A DNA stretch of 64,000 nucleotides, from NCBI RefSeq assembly GCF_003569005.1, contig NZ_BCUR01000004.1, positions 799,425 through 863,424 of the forward strand, written 5' to 3'. The notes under the pieces are model-generated. The model saw only the letters and a list, made by a program, of their open reading frames with translations, was not told the DNA's origin and searched no databases. Source of the DNA: Vibrio superstes (GTDB lineage Bacteria > Pseudomonadota > Gammaproteobacteria > Enterobacterales > Vibrionaceae). This document shows, piece by piece, positions 10,857 through 19,647 of the stretch (positions are counted from its first letter, which is position 1; each line of letters starts with the position of its first letter). The translations under genes were made by a program, and so were the position numbers.

Positions 10857-11162
10857 ATGGGATTAACGATGATAAAGCGTTTGTGGGTTATTGCACTTTT
10901 AGCGCTAGTACCAGCGATGGGGTATGCAGCAGATGAAATGAAGGGCGACAAATACGAAGGTATTGAGATTGAAGTGAATATCAATACCGCCTCTAGTGAT
11001 GAATTGGCGACATTGCTGCTTGGGGTAGGAGCAACCAAGGCAAAACAAATCGTGGCCTATCGCGAGGTGCACGGTGAATTTAAAGATGCAGATGAGTTGC
11101 AGCAGGTGAAAGGCATTGGTCAAGCAACTGTCGACAAAAATCGAGCCCGTATCCGGTTATAA
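10857..11162 (+). CDS. comEA: ComEA-family competence protein
   Basis: 101 residues: an N-terminal signal peptide (IKRLWVIALLALVPAMGYAA) followed by a double helix-hairpin-helix DNA-binding module. Its features are VNINTASSDELATLL, GVGATKAKQIVAYREVHGEF and the closing VKGIGQATVDKNRARI. In naturally competent Vibrio, ComEA is a periplasmic DNA-binding protein that pulls incoming DNA through the outer membrane. The position directly after ppiD matches my memory of the V. cholerae comEA locus. AAGGAG at 10845-10850 supports the ATG at 10857; an ATG three codons later is also possible. A short GGCAC-GTTT-GTGCC hairpin lies at 10815-10830. It converges on the rhombosortase-like gene. Confidence 0.92.
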   Translation: MGLTMIKRLWVIALLALVPAMGYAADEMKGDKYEGIEIEVNINTASSDELATLLLGVGATKAKQIVAYREVHGEFKDADELQQVKGIGQATVDKNRARIRL

Positions 11163-11187
11163 ATACAAGGATAACGTCAGGTCAGAA

Positions 11188-11724
11188 CTATTGCTTTAAC
11201 AACTTACGGGCTAGTAGCGCGATTGCTAGCCCAGACAATGAGCCAATCAGATGAGATTCAGTAGATACCCTAGCATTGATAAGCTCAGCGGTAGATAAAG
11301 TCACGAATCCACTGTTTTCAGCGAGTAACTTCAGTCCTAACCCCGCCAACAAAAACCAGCTGCTATGCTTTCCTATGGAGACTTCTTGATAGGCGTATAG
11401 GGCAAACAGCCCGTGCAGTACGCCCGATAAACCATAGTAGATTTGCGTCTGCGTAAACAGCAACCCAATACCGATAAAGGTCGAGATAAGGGCGATATAG
11501 ATGATCAGTTTTTTCCATCGCGCATGAAATAAGTAGCTGATGATCCAGAGTCCAGCGAGGTTCATCAGCAAGTGATACGCATTAGTGTGGGTAAAGTTAC
11601 CTGTTAATAGTCGCCACCATTGGTGTGTTGCGATAAGATCGTGCTCCCAACGCAGCGCAGTTGATACCGCTGGAATCATAAATGTCGCTAAAAGTAAGCT
11701 GAAGGCAATTAGGAATTTATACAC
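11188..11724 (-). CDS. Rhomboid-family intramembrane protease, rhombosortase-like
   Basis: About 178 residues from the GTG at 11724. Rhomboid marks are present: the GNFTHTNAYHLLMN segment, the catalytic serine in YGLSGVLHG, and the catalytic histidine in TESHLIGSLSG. The compact six-helix layout and the GLSGVLHG motif resemble rhombosortases, which process proteins with a GlyGly-CTERM tail for type II secretion surface display. The open frame runs back to an ATG at 11850, but that extension lies entirely inside the divergent DTW gene. I therefore prefer the GTG, which has GGGA about 9 bases upstream. That leaves only 6 bases between the two start codons. The GlyGly-CTERM substrates must be elsewhere, as none is in this window. 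Confidence 0.8.
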   Translation of the reverse strand: MYKFLIAFSLLLATFMIPAVSTALRWEHDLIATHQWWRLLTGNFTHTNAYHLLMNLAGLWIISYLFHARWKKLIIYIALISTFIGIGLLFTQTQIYYGLSGVLHGLFALYAYQEVSIGKHSSWFLLAGLGLKLLAENSGFVTLSTAELINARVSTESHLIGSLSGLAIALLARKLLKQ

Positions 11725-11730
11725 GTAACT

Positions 11731-12345
11731 ATGTCCCGATACTGTGAAAGGTGTGGCCGCGCCAAGAAAGCCTGTTTGTGTCAATGGATTCAGGCTGTTG
11801 AAAGCTCTATTGAGGTGGTTATTTTGCAGCACCCTAGTGAGGTGAATCAAGCGAAAGGTACCGCCAAGATTATAGAGTTGAGTGTCTCACCTAGTCACCT
11901 TTTGGTTGGAGAAGATTTTTCTGCTCATCCAATGCTTAATCAATGGTTAACTGAGCCCAATACGCTTAATCTCATCCTGTTTCCCACTCAAGAATCTGTG
12001 GAGCTGAGTGGCATAGTTGATACCGTAGCCCATTATCACAAAACACGCTTATTTCTGATTGATGGCACATGGAAAAAAGCCTTCAAGATGTATCAGTTAT
12101 CCAGCAACCTTCATTCGTTGCAGCAGGTACATTTACCAAAGGATTTAGAGGGGCGCTATACCATACGTAAAGCGCCTAAAGAGAATGCTTTATCGACTGT
12201 TGAAGCCGCCTATCACGCGCTTACCTTAATGAGCGCCTGTGATGCAAAGCCTCTAATAGACGCCTTCGATAATATGATTGAGTTTCAGATCTCTCAATTG
12301 CCTGAAGGCACTTATGATAAGTACTTTGGTGGTCGCAATAGATAA
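11731..12345 (+). CDS. DTW-domain tRNA-uridine aminocarboxypropyltransferase
   Basis: 204 residues. The N-terminal CxxC...CxC pattern (RYCERCGRAKKACLCQW), the HPSE segment and the core LIDGTWKKAFKMYQLS mark the DTW family. Characterised members (TapT/YfiP) transfer the aminocarboxypropyl group of SAM to a uridine in tRNA. The DTW motif itself reads DGTW here. It is divergent from the rhombosortase-like gene with almost no spacer, so its ribosome binding site is unclear (AGGA lies 16 bases away). Which uridine it modifies cannot be told from the sequence. Confidence 0.85.
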   Translation: MSRYCERCGRAKKACLCQWIQAVESSIEVVILQHPSEVNQAKGTAKIIELSVSPSHLLVGEDFSAHPMLNQWLTEPNTLNLILFPTQESVELSGIVDTVAHYHKTRLFLIDGTWKKAFKMYQLSSNLHSLQQVHLPKDLEGRYTIRKAPKENALSTVEAAYHALTLMSACDAKPLIDAFDNMIEFQISQLPEGTYDKYFGGRNR

Positions 12346-12354
12346 TCAACAGCG

Positions 12355-13668
12355 CTAGCTTGCAAACATCTTTGAGTGCATCTTTTGTGCATAACCATCG
12401 GTCATGGCAGAGATGTAGTCGCAGATAACTCTAAATCCTTGATCTTGCTGATCCCTCGCCAGTCTCCATTTGTTCTTGGTTGCTTCTGGAAGCAACCTTT
12501 CTGGGTCACCACTGAGCGCCTCAAAAAGGTCTATGACTATTTGCTGCCCCTTATACTCAATCAGCTGAACCTCAGTAGCTTGAATAACATAGTGGCTGAC
12601 AAAACGCTTAAACACCTCTAGTACTTCGAGCATCGGAGGATGAAGGGTGGCGTTGAATCGAACAAGAGGGTGACTAAACTCACTGTCGGTGACTTCGGTA
12701 ATTTCCGCACTGGTGAGCAAGGCATTAACGATACTACCAATCGCATCTTTTCGCAGATAATGCTCACCGGAAAAGAGTTGCTCGCTTAAGCGGTTTATCT
12801 CAGCGATCATCCAAGGGTGACCACAATCTGCAAGTTTGCTGGCGGCAGATTCGAGCCATTGCTGTTTAGAGACCAATCCTAGAACAATGGCATCTTCCAG
12901 ATCATGCACGCCATAGGCAATGTCATCGGCCAGCTCCATAATGGAACAATCAAGAGACTTAAAGCGGGTCTTCTTGGTGGTATATCGATTGCCCGCGTGT
13001 TGCTTAAGGCTACAAAATGGTTCTATGTCCTGTGATGGAAGCCCTTGAAGGACCCATTCAAAATACGAGTTGTCGATATCAAACACACCCTTCGCAGGTG
13101 TCCAGCGGCTCGCCTTAAGCTGTCTTGGGTTGTCTATGCCATCGGGTATGGAATCACGCTCTACTTTGCTCAGCAGCGATGGGTATTTGAGAAGCCCAAG
13201 CAAAGTGCGTCGGCACAGGTTCATGCCATGATGCTGAGTGTAGGGCTCTAGTTGGCTGACGATCCTAAAGGTCTGAGCGTTGCCCTCAAAGCCGCCATGC
13301 TCACGCATCATATAATTGAGCGCAACCTCACCGCCGTGTCCGTAGGGTGGGTGGCCAATGTCGTGAGCAAGGCATAGCGTCTCAATCAAGCTGGTCGTAG
13401 GAAGTATTGAAAGAAGATCTGGATGCTTAGATTGCAGCTGGGCGAGAATGCCAGAGCCAATCTGCGCAGCCTCCAGAGAGTGTGTCAATCGCGTTCGATG
13501 AAAATCATTACCGCCAGCGCCATGCACCTGTGTCTTGGCCTGCAAGCGCCTGAAGGCAGCAGAATGCAGCACTCTAGCCCTGTCTCTTTGATAAGGGTCG
13601 CGGTGATCATTAAGACGTGCTTTATTTTCTTCGTTTATACGCTGTTGCCAGAGGTTTTCTACTTCCAT
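12355..13668 (-). CDS. dGTP triphosphohydrolase family protein
   Basis: About 437 residues. It begins with the QRDRARVLHSAAFRRLQAKTQV signature segment. The HD metal centre is in HRTRLTHSLEAAQIG and LAHDIGHPPYGHGGEVALN, with a third ligand region in MELADDIAYGVHDLEDA. It should cleave dGTP (or other dNTPs) to the nucleoside and triphosphate. Members of this length in Vibrio and Shewanella are related to dGTPases reported to starve phages of nucleotides; that role here is inference. The longest frame starts with TTG at 13677; ATG at 13668 is preferred. It is followed on the other side by the nucleotidase yfbR, which makes a nucleotide-pool neighbourhood. Confidence 0.9.
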   Translation of the reverse strand: MEVENLWQQRINEENKARLNDHRDPYQRDRARVLHSAAFRRLQAKTQVHGAGGNDFHRTRLTHSLEAAQIGSGILAQLQSKHPDLLSILPTTSLIETLCLAHDIGHPPYGHGGEVALNYMMREHGGFEGNAQTFRIVSQLEPYTQHHGMNLCRRTLLGLLKYPSLLSKVERDSIPDGIDNPRQLKASRWTPAKGVFDIDNSYFEWVLQGLPSQDIEPFCSLKQHAGNRYTTKKTRFKSLDCSIMELADDIAYGVHDLEDAIVLGLVSKQQWLESAASKLADCGHPWMIAEINRLSEQLFSGEHYLRKDAIGSIVNALLTSAEITEVTDSEFSHPLVRFNATLHPPMLEVLEVFKRFVSHYVIQATEVQLIEYKGQQIVIDLFEALSGDPERLLPEATKNKWRLARDQQDQGFRVICDYISAMTDGYAQKMHSKMFAS

Positions 13669-13690
13669 GTGATTCAACTACTTTGTTAGA

Positions 13691-14278
13691 TTAACTGATC
13701 TCATCAAGGGTCAACTCGAAGCTCGCGGAGAAGGTTTTTAGGAAATAACACATTTCCGGAGAGTCCCTCTCTTGCAGTGTTTGCTCTAAACGTCGCTTTG
13801 CTGCTGCAAACTCATGATTACCGGCTGAAAGCTCTTCCAGACACTTTAGATAGGCACAAATGCAGTCAGCTTGCTTTACTAGCGAGTGCTCTTCGTCTGT
13901 GGCTTCTCCGCTAATAAGAAATGGCTTAAAGTCATCGACTAATTCTTCTGGAACCATAGACAGAAGCTTCTCTTCCGCTGCGGCCTCGATCTTTTTGTAT
14001 TCCTTGGCAATGTAAGGATTGTAGTATTTGACTGGGGTAGGGAGATCGCCAGTCAGAACCTCACTACTGTCGTGATACATGCCGAGTACTGCAATGTGTT
14101 CAGGGTTGACATTACCACCGAATTTTTTGTTTTTGATGATAGCAAGTGCATGAGCAACAAATGCGACCTGAAGGCTGTGCTCTGAGATGTTTTCCTTAGA
14201 GACAGAGCGCATCAATGGCCAGCGCTGAATAAGCTTCATTCTAGCTAAGTGGGCAAAAAAGTGGCTTTCTTTGTGCAT
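13691..14278 (-). CDS. yfbR: 5'-deoxynucleotidase YfbR
   Basis: 195 residues from ATG 14278. The start [20 protein letters not shown], the HD-domain ligands [14 protein letters not shown] and [19 protein letters not shown], and the end LTLDEIS match YfbR closely. It dephosphorylates deoxyribonucleoside 5'-monophosphates in the cytoplasm. The longest frame begins at a TTG (14287), but AAGG lies about 9 bases before the ATG at 14278. It lies downstream of alaA on the same strand but is separated from it by a terminator. Confidence 0.95.
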   Translation of the reverse strand: MHKESHFFAHLARMKLIQRWPLMRSVSKENISEHSLQVAFVAHALAIIKNKKFGGNVNPEHIAVLGMYHDSSEVLTGDLPTPVKYYNPYIAKEYKKIEAAAEEKLLSMVPEELVDDFKPFLISGEATDEEHSLVKQADCICAYLKCLEELSAGNHEFAAAKRRLEQTLQERDSPEMCYFLKTFSASFELTLDEIS

Positions 14279-14301
14279 GCTAATCAACCTTGTAGTAAGA
14301 C

Positions 14302-14326
14302 AAAAAAAGAGGCACTAGGCCTCTTT
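14302..14326 (-). terminator. Intrinsic terminator after alaA
   Basis: Read on the minus strand: AAAGAGGC and GCCTCTTT arms with a five-base loop, followed by a run of T (the A run at 14302-14308). Confidence 0.85.
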
Positions 14327-14334
14327 AACGTAAG

Positions 14335-15549
14335 TTATTGTGTGTACTGCGTAATGAAGCGCTCGAAGCGTCCTATCGCCACTTCGAGGTCTTCGATATG
14401 CGGCAAGGTGACAATCCTAAAGTGGTCAGGTTTAGGCCAGTTAAACCCTGAACCTTGAACCAATAGCACCTTCTCTTGTTTCAAAAAGTCTAGCACCATT
14501 TTTTGGTCATCATGGATTTTGTAGATCTTGGGATCTAATTTAGGGAACAGGTACAGTGCACCTTTGGGTTTGACACACGACACGCCGGGTATAGAGGTGA
14601 GCATGTCAAACGCTTTGTCTCGTTGCTCCAGAAGTCGACCACCCGGCAGTATCAACTCATTGATACTTTGATAGCCACCTAATGCGGTTTGCACGGCATG
14701 TTGCATAGGTACGTTGGCGCACAGTCGCATAGACGAAAGCATGTCTAAGCCATCAATATAGCCTTTTGCAAGGTGCTTGGGACCGGTGATGAACATCCAA
14801 CCACTACGGAAGCCACAAATACGGTAGGCCTTTGATAGACCATTGAAGGTGACCATCACCACGTCGTCTGCCAGAGTGGCAATAGAGGTGTGAGTAGCTC
14901 CGTCGTAGAGGATCTTGTCGTAGATTTCGTCGGCAAAGATAATAAGGTTGTGCTCACGAGCAACCTCAATAATTTGCAGCAATAGATCGCGACTGTAGAC
15001 CGCTCCGGTAGGGTTGTTAGGGTTGATCAGAACCAAACCACGCGTCTTGGGTGTGATCTTAGACTTGATATCTTCGATATCAGGGAACCAATCAGATTGC
15101 TCATCACATAGATAATGAATTGGGTTACCCCCAGATAGGGATACTGCTGCAGACCACAAAGGATAATCAGGCGCAGGTACCAGTAATTCGTCGCCATTAT
15201 TTAGCAAGGCTTGCATCGCCATTACGATTAACTCAGAAACACCGTTACCCATGTAAACGTCTTCAACGTCTAATGAACGTAGCCCTTTTCTTTGATAATA
15301 CTGAACCACAGCCTTACGAGCAGAGTAAATACCTTTAGAATCACAGTAACCCTGAGAGGTTGGTAGATTTCTCAGTACATCGACTAGAATTTCATCAGGG
15401 GTATCAAAACCAAACGGGGCGGGGTTGCCGATATTTAGTTTAAGAATTTTATGCCCTTCTTCTTCCATGCGTTTAGCATGTTTGAGTACGGGACCACGAA
15501 TGTCGTAGCATACATTATCGAGTTTTGATGACATCTCGATATTTTTCAT
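14335..15549 (-). CDS. alaA: Alanine aminotransferase AlaA
   Basis: 404 residues, aligned end to end in memory with E. coli AlaA/YfbQ (SSKLDNVCYDIRGPVLKHAKR at the start). It is a class I/II PLP aminotransferase with the PLP lysine in NGLSKAYRICGFR and the NPNNPTGA and DEIYDKILYDG segments. It makes alanine from pyruvate with glutamate as donor. The gene is divergent from menF over a 228-base spacer. Confidence 0.96.
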   Translation of the reverse strand: MKNIEMSSKLDNVCYDIRGPVLKHAKRMEEEGHKILKLNIGNPAPFGFDTPDEILVDVLRNLPTSQGYCDSKGIYSARKAVVQYYQRKGLRSLDVEDVYMGNGVSELIVMAMQALLNNGDELLVPAPDYPLWSAAVSLSGGNPIHYLCDEQSDWFPDIEDIKSKITPKTRGLVLINPNNPTGAVYSRDLLLQIIEVAREHNLIIFADEIYDKILYDGATHTSIATLADDVVMVTFNGLSKAYRICGFRSGWMFITGPKHLAKGYIDGLDMLSSMRLCANVPMQHAVQTALGGYQSINELILPGGRLLEQRDKAFDMLTSIPGVSCVKPKGALYLFPKLDPKIYKIHDDQKMVLDFLKQEKVLLVQGSGFNWPKPDHFRIVTLPHIEDLEVAIGRFERFITQYTQ

Positions 15550-15777
15550 TGTTAACCCTTAGAGTTTATCGATGTTAATAGTGTCAAATTACACCAAATT
15601 GGTAATTTTGAGTAGAAAAATCTGTACCCAAACCATTGAGTTACGCCCATTTCAGAGCTTAAATTTATGTTTGCTCTACAATTGTAGTTGTCCTGCTTGA
15701 TTTGGCTAATCAGTCGCCCTAGAGTATGCGCATGAACAGGGTAAATCTTAAGAGAAAATAGAGAGTTAGAGGTCACA

Positions 15778-17082
15778 TTGTCTCATCTTGCAAATGCTAT
15801 TAAACAGCTCGCCCAACAAGTTGAATCCGCACCGAGAGATGTCTGCCGTGTAGAGGTGGCCATTGAAAAGCTGTGTGCCGATTCTGTTCTGCCATGGATG
15901 GGAAACCAATCTCTGTTTCCAAAATTCTATTGGCAGTCTCGTGATACCACCGAAGAAGTGGTCGCATTGGGCCAAGCTAGAACGTTTAACGAGATCAACC
16001 CTGCCTACTCGGTACTCAATCAGGACCAGAGAATTTGGGGGGGGTATGCCTTCCCTTATAAAGAGAATAAAGGGCGTTGTCTGAGTTCATTCTTCTTTTT
16101 ACCTCATATTGAACTCGTCCGAAGAAAGCAGGATTGGTTCTTAGCGGCTAACTTGATGGAAGATAGAGATGCCGTGCGCCGTGCTGTCTATCGTCTCAAT
16201 GGCGATACAATGTCGCTTTCTGAGCACATGCCAGCAGTTAGTGACGTCTTACATACCCCAAATAAAGAATTATGGAATGATAATGTCGAACTGGCATTGG
16301 AGACTATCCATAACAGTGATTTGAAAAAAGTGGTTTTGGCTCGCCAAACGACCATCAAGCTAGACTCTGCGCTGCAGGGCATCGAATTACTAGCCTTGAG
16401 TCGTAAACAAAACCGCCACAGTTTTCACTTTCTATTCCAGCTAGAAGAGGGCCATTCGTTTATTGGTTCGACACCCGAGCGATTATACAGTCGCCGTGGT
16501 CAACTGATTGAAACCGAAGCACTAGCAGGCACCATTGGTCGACACAGCAACCCAGCACAAGATCTGCAGTTGGCGAATTGGCTGATTAACGACAAAAAGA
16601 ACCTGCAAGAGAATCAGTATGTAGTGGATGATATTGTCGAAAGTTTGGCACCCTTTTGCTCAAACATTGAGGTAGAAGGTGAAGCTCGCTTGGTTCGCCT
16701 TCGTCGTGTTCAACATCTAAAGCGTCATATACAAGCAGAGCTAACCAAGCACGCAGACAGAGGAAGACTTCTGCAAGCGCTGCAGCCGACAGCGGCAGTC
16801 GCAGGACTACCTAGACGTCTAGCCCTAGAGTTTATTGAACGTCATGAACCATTCTCGCGAGCTTGGTATAGTGGCTCTGTAGGCTATATTAGCGAGCAAA
16901 GTGCAGAGTTTTGTGTGGCTATTCGTAGTGCTCTAGTGCAAGAGGATAACCTGCATTTGTTTGCGGGTGCTGGCATCGTCCCAGGCTCTCAAGCTGAACA
17001 TGAATGGCAAGAATTAGATAAGAAAATGTCGACGCTACTTAGCCTCATCACAGAGCAAAGCGTATTGGAACAGGCTTCATGA
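15778..17082 (+). CDS. menF: Isochorismate synthase MenF
   Basis: 434 residues of the chorismate-binding family. Key regions are DLKKVVLARQTTIKL, FLFQLEEGHSFIGSTPERLYSR, ETEALAGTIGR and the ending FAGAGIVPGSQAEHEWQELDKKM. It converts chorismate to isochorismate, the first committed step of menaquinone synthesis. The start is a TTG at 15778 with AGAGG at 15768-15772. It overlaps menD by 4 bases (ATGA), which indicates translational coupling. Confidence 0.96.
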   Translation: MSHLANAIKQLAQQVESAPRDVCRVEVAIEKLCADSVLPWMGNQSLFPKFYWQSRDTTEEVVALGQARTFNEINPAYSVLNQDQRIWGGYAFPYKENKGRCLSSFFFLPHIELVRRKQDWFLAANLMEDRDAVRRAVYRLNGDTMSLSEHMPAVSDVLHTPNKELWNDNVELALETIHNSDLKKVVLARQTTIKLDSALQGIELLALSRKQNRHSFHFLFQLEEGHSFIGSTPERLYSRRGQLIETEALAGTIGRHSNPAQDLQLANWLINDKKNLQENQYVVDDIVESLAPFCSNIEVEGEARLVRLRRVQHLKRHIQAELTKHADRGRLLQALQPTAAVAGLPRRLALEFIERHEPFSRAWYSGSVGYISEQSAEFCVAIRSALVQEDNLHLFAGAGIVPGSQAEHEWQELDKKMSTLLSLITEQSVLEQAS

Positions 17083-18782
17083 GTCGGCTGTCCCTTGATG
17101 GCTTATCTCAAGCACAAGTAAACAGAGTTTGGTCGGCAGTTCTACTTGAAGAAGCGACCCGTTTTGGCGCCAAGCATGTGTGTATTGCGCCAGGATCTCG
17201 CTCCACACCGCTAGCCCTTGAGTCTATCCAACAAAGCAATCTCACTCTGCACACTCATTTTGATGAGCGCGGCCTGGGCTTTTTTGCTTTGGGCCTTGCT
17301 AAGGCAACTCAAACCCCGGTTGTTGTTATTGTCACCTCTGGAACCGCGGTTGCCAACTTATTGCCTGCGGTTGTTGAGGCAAACCTTACTGGCGAAAAAC
17401 TCATTTTAATGACCGCTGACAGGCCAATACAACTGGTTGGGGTCGGCGCGAATCAAGCGATAGTTCAACAAGGCTTGTTCTCAACTCATGTCGTTTCTGC
17501 ATTAAACCTGCCAAGTCCAAGCGCTTTGGTAAATGTGCGTTGGTTGCTCTCTCAGTTTGATGAAGTGCTGTCTACACAGCGAGAGAAGGGGGGGCCTGTA
17601 CATATTAACTGTCCGTTTCCTGAACCTCTCTATGTAGAAGATTGCCCTTCGTTGTCACAGTTAGAAGATCTGCCTGTGAATTGGCTCAACTCCCGCGAAA
17701 CCTTTGTGCAAAAAGAGCCCAGTGCTCGCTCTAACGTCTTTGCTGAGTTTCTAGATGCTCATATAGACCTCAAAGGGGTAATTATTGTTGGCCGACTCTC
17801 TTATGAGCAGTCACTGAAGGTCAAACAACTGGCTCAGCAATTAGGTTGGCCGCTGTTGTGCGATCCTCAATCAGGTATTAGCTCTGAGTGGCAAGGCTAT
17901 GATGTATGGCTTCATAATGACAGAGCAAAAGCTCAGTTAGCACAATGTGAACTGGTTATTCAATTTGGTGCTCGGCTAGTGTCAAAGCGCTTATTGGCGT
18001 TTTTAAAGCAGCGGGTTCTGGAGCAGGATTTTGCGGCGTATGCATTGCTCAGCGATGAGGCTGGTTCTTTAAACCCTGACTATCTGCCCATGCAGCGATT
18101 TTCAGCGCAATGGCATGTGGATAAACGGCTTTCCTCGCTAAACCAGAATTGGGCTGATGATTTGAAGTCCTACTCCGCGCAGGTTGCCAGTCAGGCTGGT
18201 AACCTATGCCGTAGCGACATTACTGAATTAGAGATAGCGCATCGACTCTCGGATATAATCGATGGCTATCAGCTGTTCCTTGGTAACAGCCTTGGCGTGC
18301 GCCTTATTGATATGGTTTCTCAAAACTTAAATGTCGAAGCCTATTCAAATAGGGGAGCATCAGGGATTGATGGCATTATTGCCACTAGCGCTGGAGTGGC
18401 GGAAGGCTCAAGCAAACCCACCCTAACGTTTATTGGCGATACCTCTCTACTGCATGACCTTAATTCCCTCTCATTGATAGCAGATAAGGGCTGTATCGTA
18501 TTGGCACTGAACAATGATGGCGGCGCTATCTTTGATATGTTGCCCGTGGATGAAAACCACAAGCAGCGCCTATATCAGATGCCTCACGGTTATCAATTCA
18601 AACACGCTGCCCACCAGTTCGGTATGCGCTATGAGCAACCTAAAAACTGGCATGAGCTGGAGCAAGTTGTTGCAGATTTCGATGCCTCAGGCTCTCGCTC
18701 TGTGCTGATTGAGGTCATCACTCCACCTAATGAGGCCTCTAATCATATAAAAGCGTTGGTTACTGCTTGCAAAGGGCACTGA
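17079..18782 (+). CDS. menD: SEPHCHC synthase MenD
   Basis: 567 residues, standard length. It is a thiamine-diphosphate enzyme: CIAPGSRSTPLAL and HFDERGLGFFALG near the N terminus, ALNNDGGAIFDMLPV near the C terminus. It joins 2-oxoglutarate-derived succinic semialdehyde to isochorismate (2-succinyl-5-enolpyruvyl-6-hydroxy-3-cyclohexene-1-carboxylate synthase). Its stop codon abuts the menH start. Confidence 0.96.
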   Translation: MSRLSLDGLSQAQVNRVWSAVLLEEATRFGAKHVCIAPGSRSTPLALESIQQSNLTLHTHFDERGLGFFALGLAKATQTPVVVIVTSGTAVANLLPAVVEANLTGEKLILMTADRPIQLVGVGANQAIVQQGLFSTHVVSALNLPSPSALVNVRWLLSQFDEVLSTQREKGGPVHINCPFPEPLYVEDCPSLSQLEDLPVNWLNSRETFVQKEPSARSNVFAEFLDAHIDLKGVIIVGRLSYEQSLKVKQLAQQLGWPLLCDPQSGISSEWQGYDVWLHNDRAKAQLAQCELVIQFGARLVSKRLLAFLKQRVLEQDFAAYALLSDEAGSLNPDYLPMQRFSAQWHVDKRLSSLNQNWADDLKSYSAQVASQAGNLCRSDITELEIAHRLSDIIDGYQLFLGNSLGVRLIDMVSQNLNVEAYSNRGASGIDGIIATSAGVAEGSSKPTLTFIGDTSLLHDLNSLSLIADKGCIVLALNNDGGAIFDMLPVDENHKQRLYQMPHGYQFKHAAHQFGMRYEQPKNWHELEQVVADFDASGSRSVLIEVITPPNEASNHIKALVTACKGH

Positions 18783-19598
18783 TTGCCCTTGTCTAGTAAA
18801 ATGTCATCATTATCCCCATTTAAGGCTTTAACAAGTACACCGACGGCGCGCCTAGTCTTTGTACATGGTTTTTTGGGAAGCAGTGCTGATTGGAAACCTG
18901 TAATTCAATATCTTCCGGATAGTGTCGATGTGTATGCCTTAGACCTTCCCGGACACGGCAGTGCTAAACAGATACGTCCCAAAGACTTCAAGGGCTTTGT
19001 CGATGCTATAAAGGGACAGCTACGATACCTGCCTGACGACGGCATTCCTTTGTTCTTAGTCGGGTATTCCCTTGGAGCGCGATTGCTGATGCATTTGGCT
19101 GTCAAGCTTGATGCCGATGAATGTTCGATTGCCGGATTTGTGATCGAGGGCGGAAACTTTGGCCTGCAACAAGAGTCAGAGAGAGAGTCACGATGGGAAA
19201 ATGACGTCCACTGGATTACTCGTTTTAGAGGGCACCCCCTCAACGAAGTGCTCAGTGATTGGTATCAGCAGGGCGTATTTTCGTCACTTACTTTTGAGCA
19301 AAGACAGGGGGTGATTGAAGAGCGCTTAAACAACAGTGGCGAGGCATTAGCTGAGGTACTGTCGGCGACTTCGCTGGCTAAACAAGACTACTTGTTACCA
19401 TTACTGCAAAGCTCAAAGCATAAGATCTACTATATTGCAGGAGAGAATGACGAGAAGTTTTGTCGGTTGTATGAGTCTAGCAAGGTTGATTATGAAGTAG
19501 TTTCGGGGGCCGGACACAATGCTCATAAGGATCAACCTAACAAATATGCCAGAAAATTGACTCAGCTCTTATCCCTTAGAGACACAGACTCGTTATGA
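18783..19598 (+). CDS. menH: SHCHC synthase MenH
   Basis: 271 residues from TTG 18783, which follows the menD stop directly and has AGGG about 8 bases upstream. ATG 18801 is an alternative start giving 265 residues but has no clear ribosome binding site. It is an alpha/beta hydrolase fold: oxyanion region VFVHGFLGSSADW, nucleophile GYSLGARL and catalytic histidine SGAGHNAHKDQP. It eliminates pyruvate from SEPHCHC. In other Vibrio genomes I recall menB coming next; here menC follows after 49 bases. Confidence 0.92.
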   Translation: MPLSSKMSSLSPFKALTSTPTARLVFVHGFLGSSADWKPVIQYLPDSVDVYALDLPGHGSAKQIRPKDFKGFVDAIKGQLRYLPDDGIPLFLVGYSLGARLLMHLAVKLDADECSIAGFVIEGGNFGLQQESERESRWENDVHWITRFRGHPLNEVLSDWYQQGVFSSLTFEQRQGVIEERLNNSGEALAEVLSATSLAKQDYLLPLLQSSKHKIYYIAGENDEKFCRLYESSKVDYEVVSGAGHNAHKDQPNKYARKLTQLLSLRDTDSL

Positions 19599-19607
19599 TG
19601 CCCCCCG

Positions 19608-19625
19608 ATTGGTGCTTCCACCAAT
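19608..19625 (+). other. Perfect hairpin in the menH-menC gap
   Basis: ATTGGTG, loop CTTC, CACCAAT. There is no T run, so it is unlikely to be a terminator. It lies exactly where menB would be expected and could be a processing or stability element of the operon mRNA, or part of a deletion scar. Confidence 0.4.
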
Positions 19626-19647
19626 GTTGGCTTAGGAAACAATAATT

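Noticed and set aside
15552..15776. 74-residue minus-strand frame between alaA and menF
   Set aside because: Low-complexity composition, no recognisable start signal, and it sits in the divergent promoter region.
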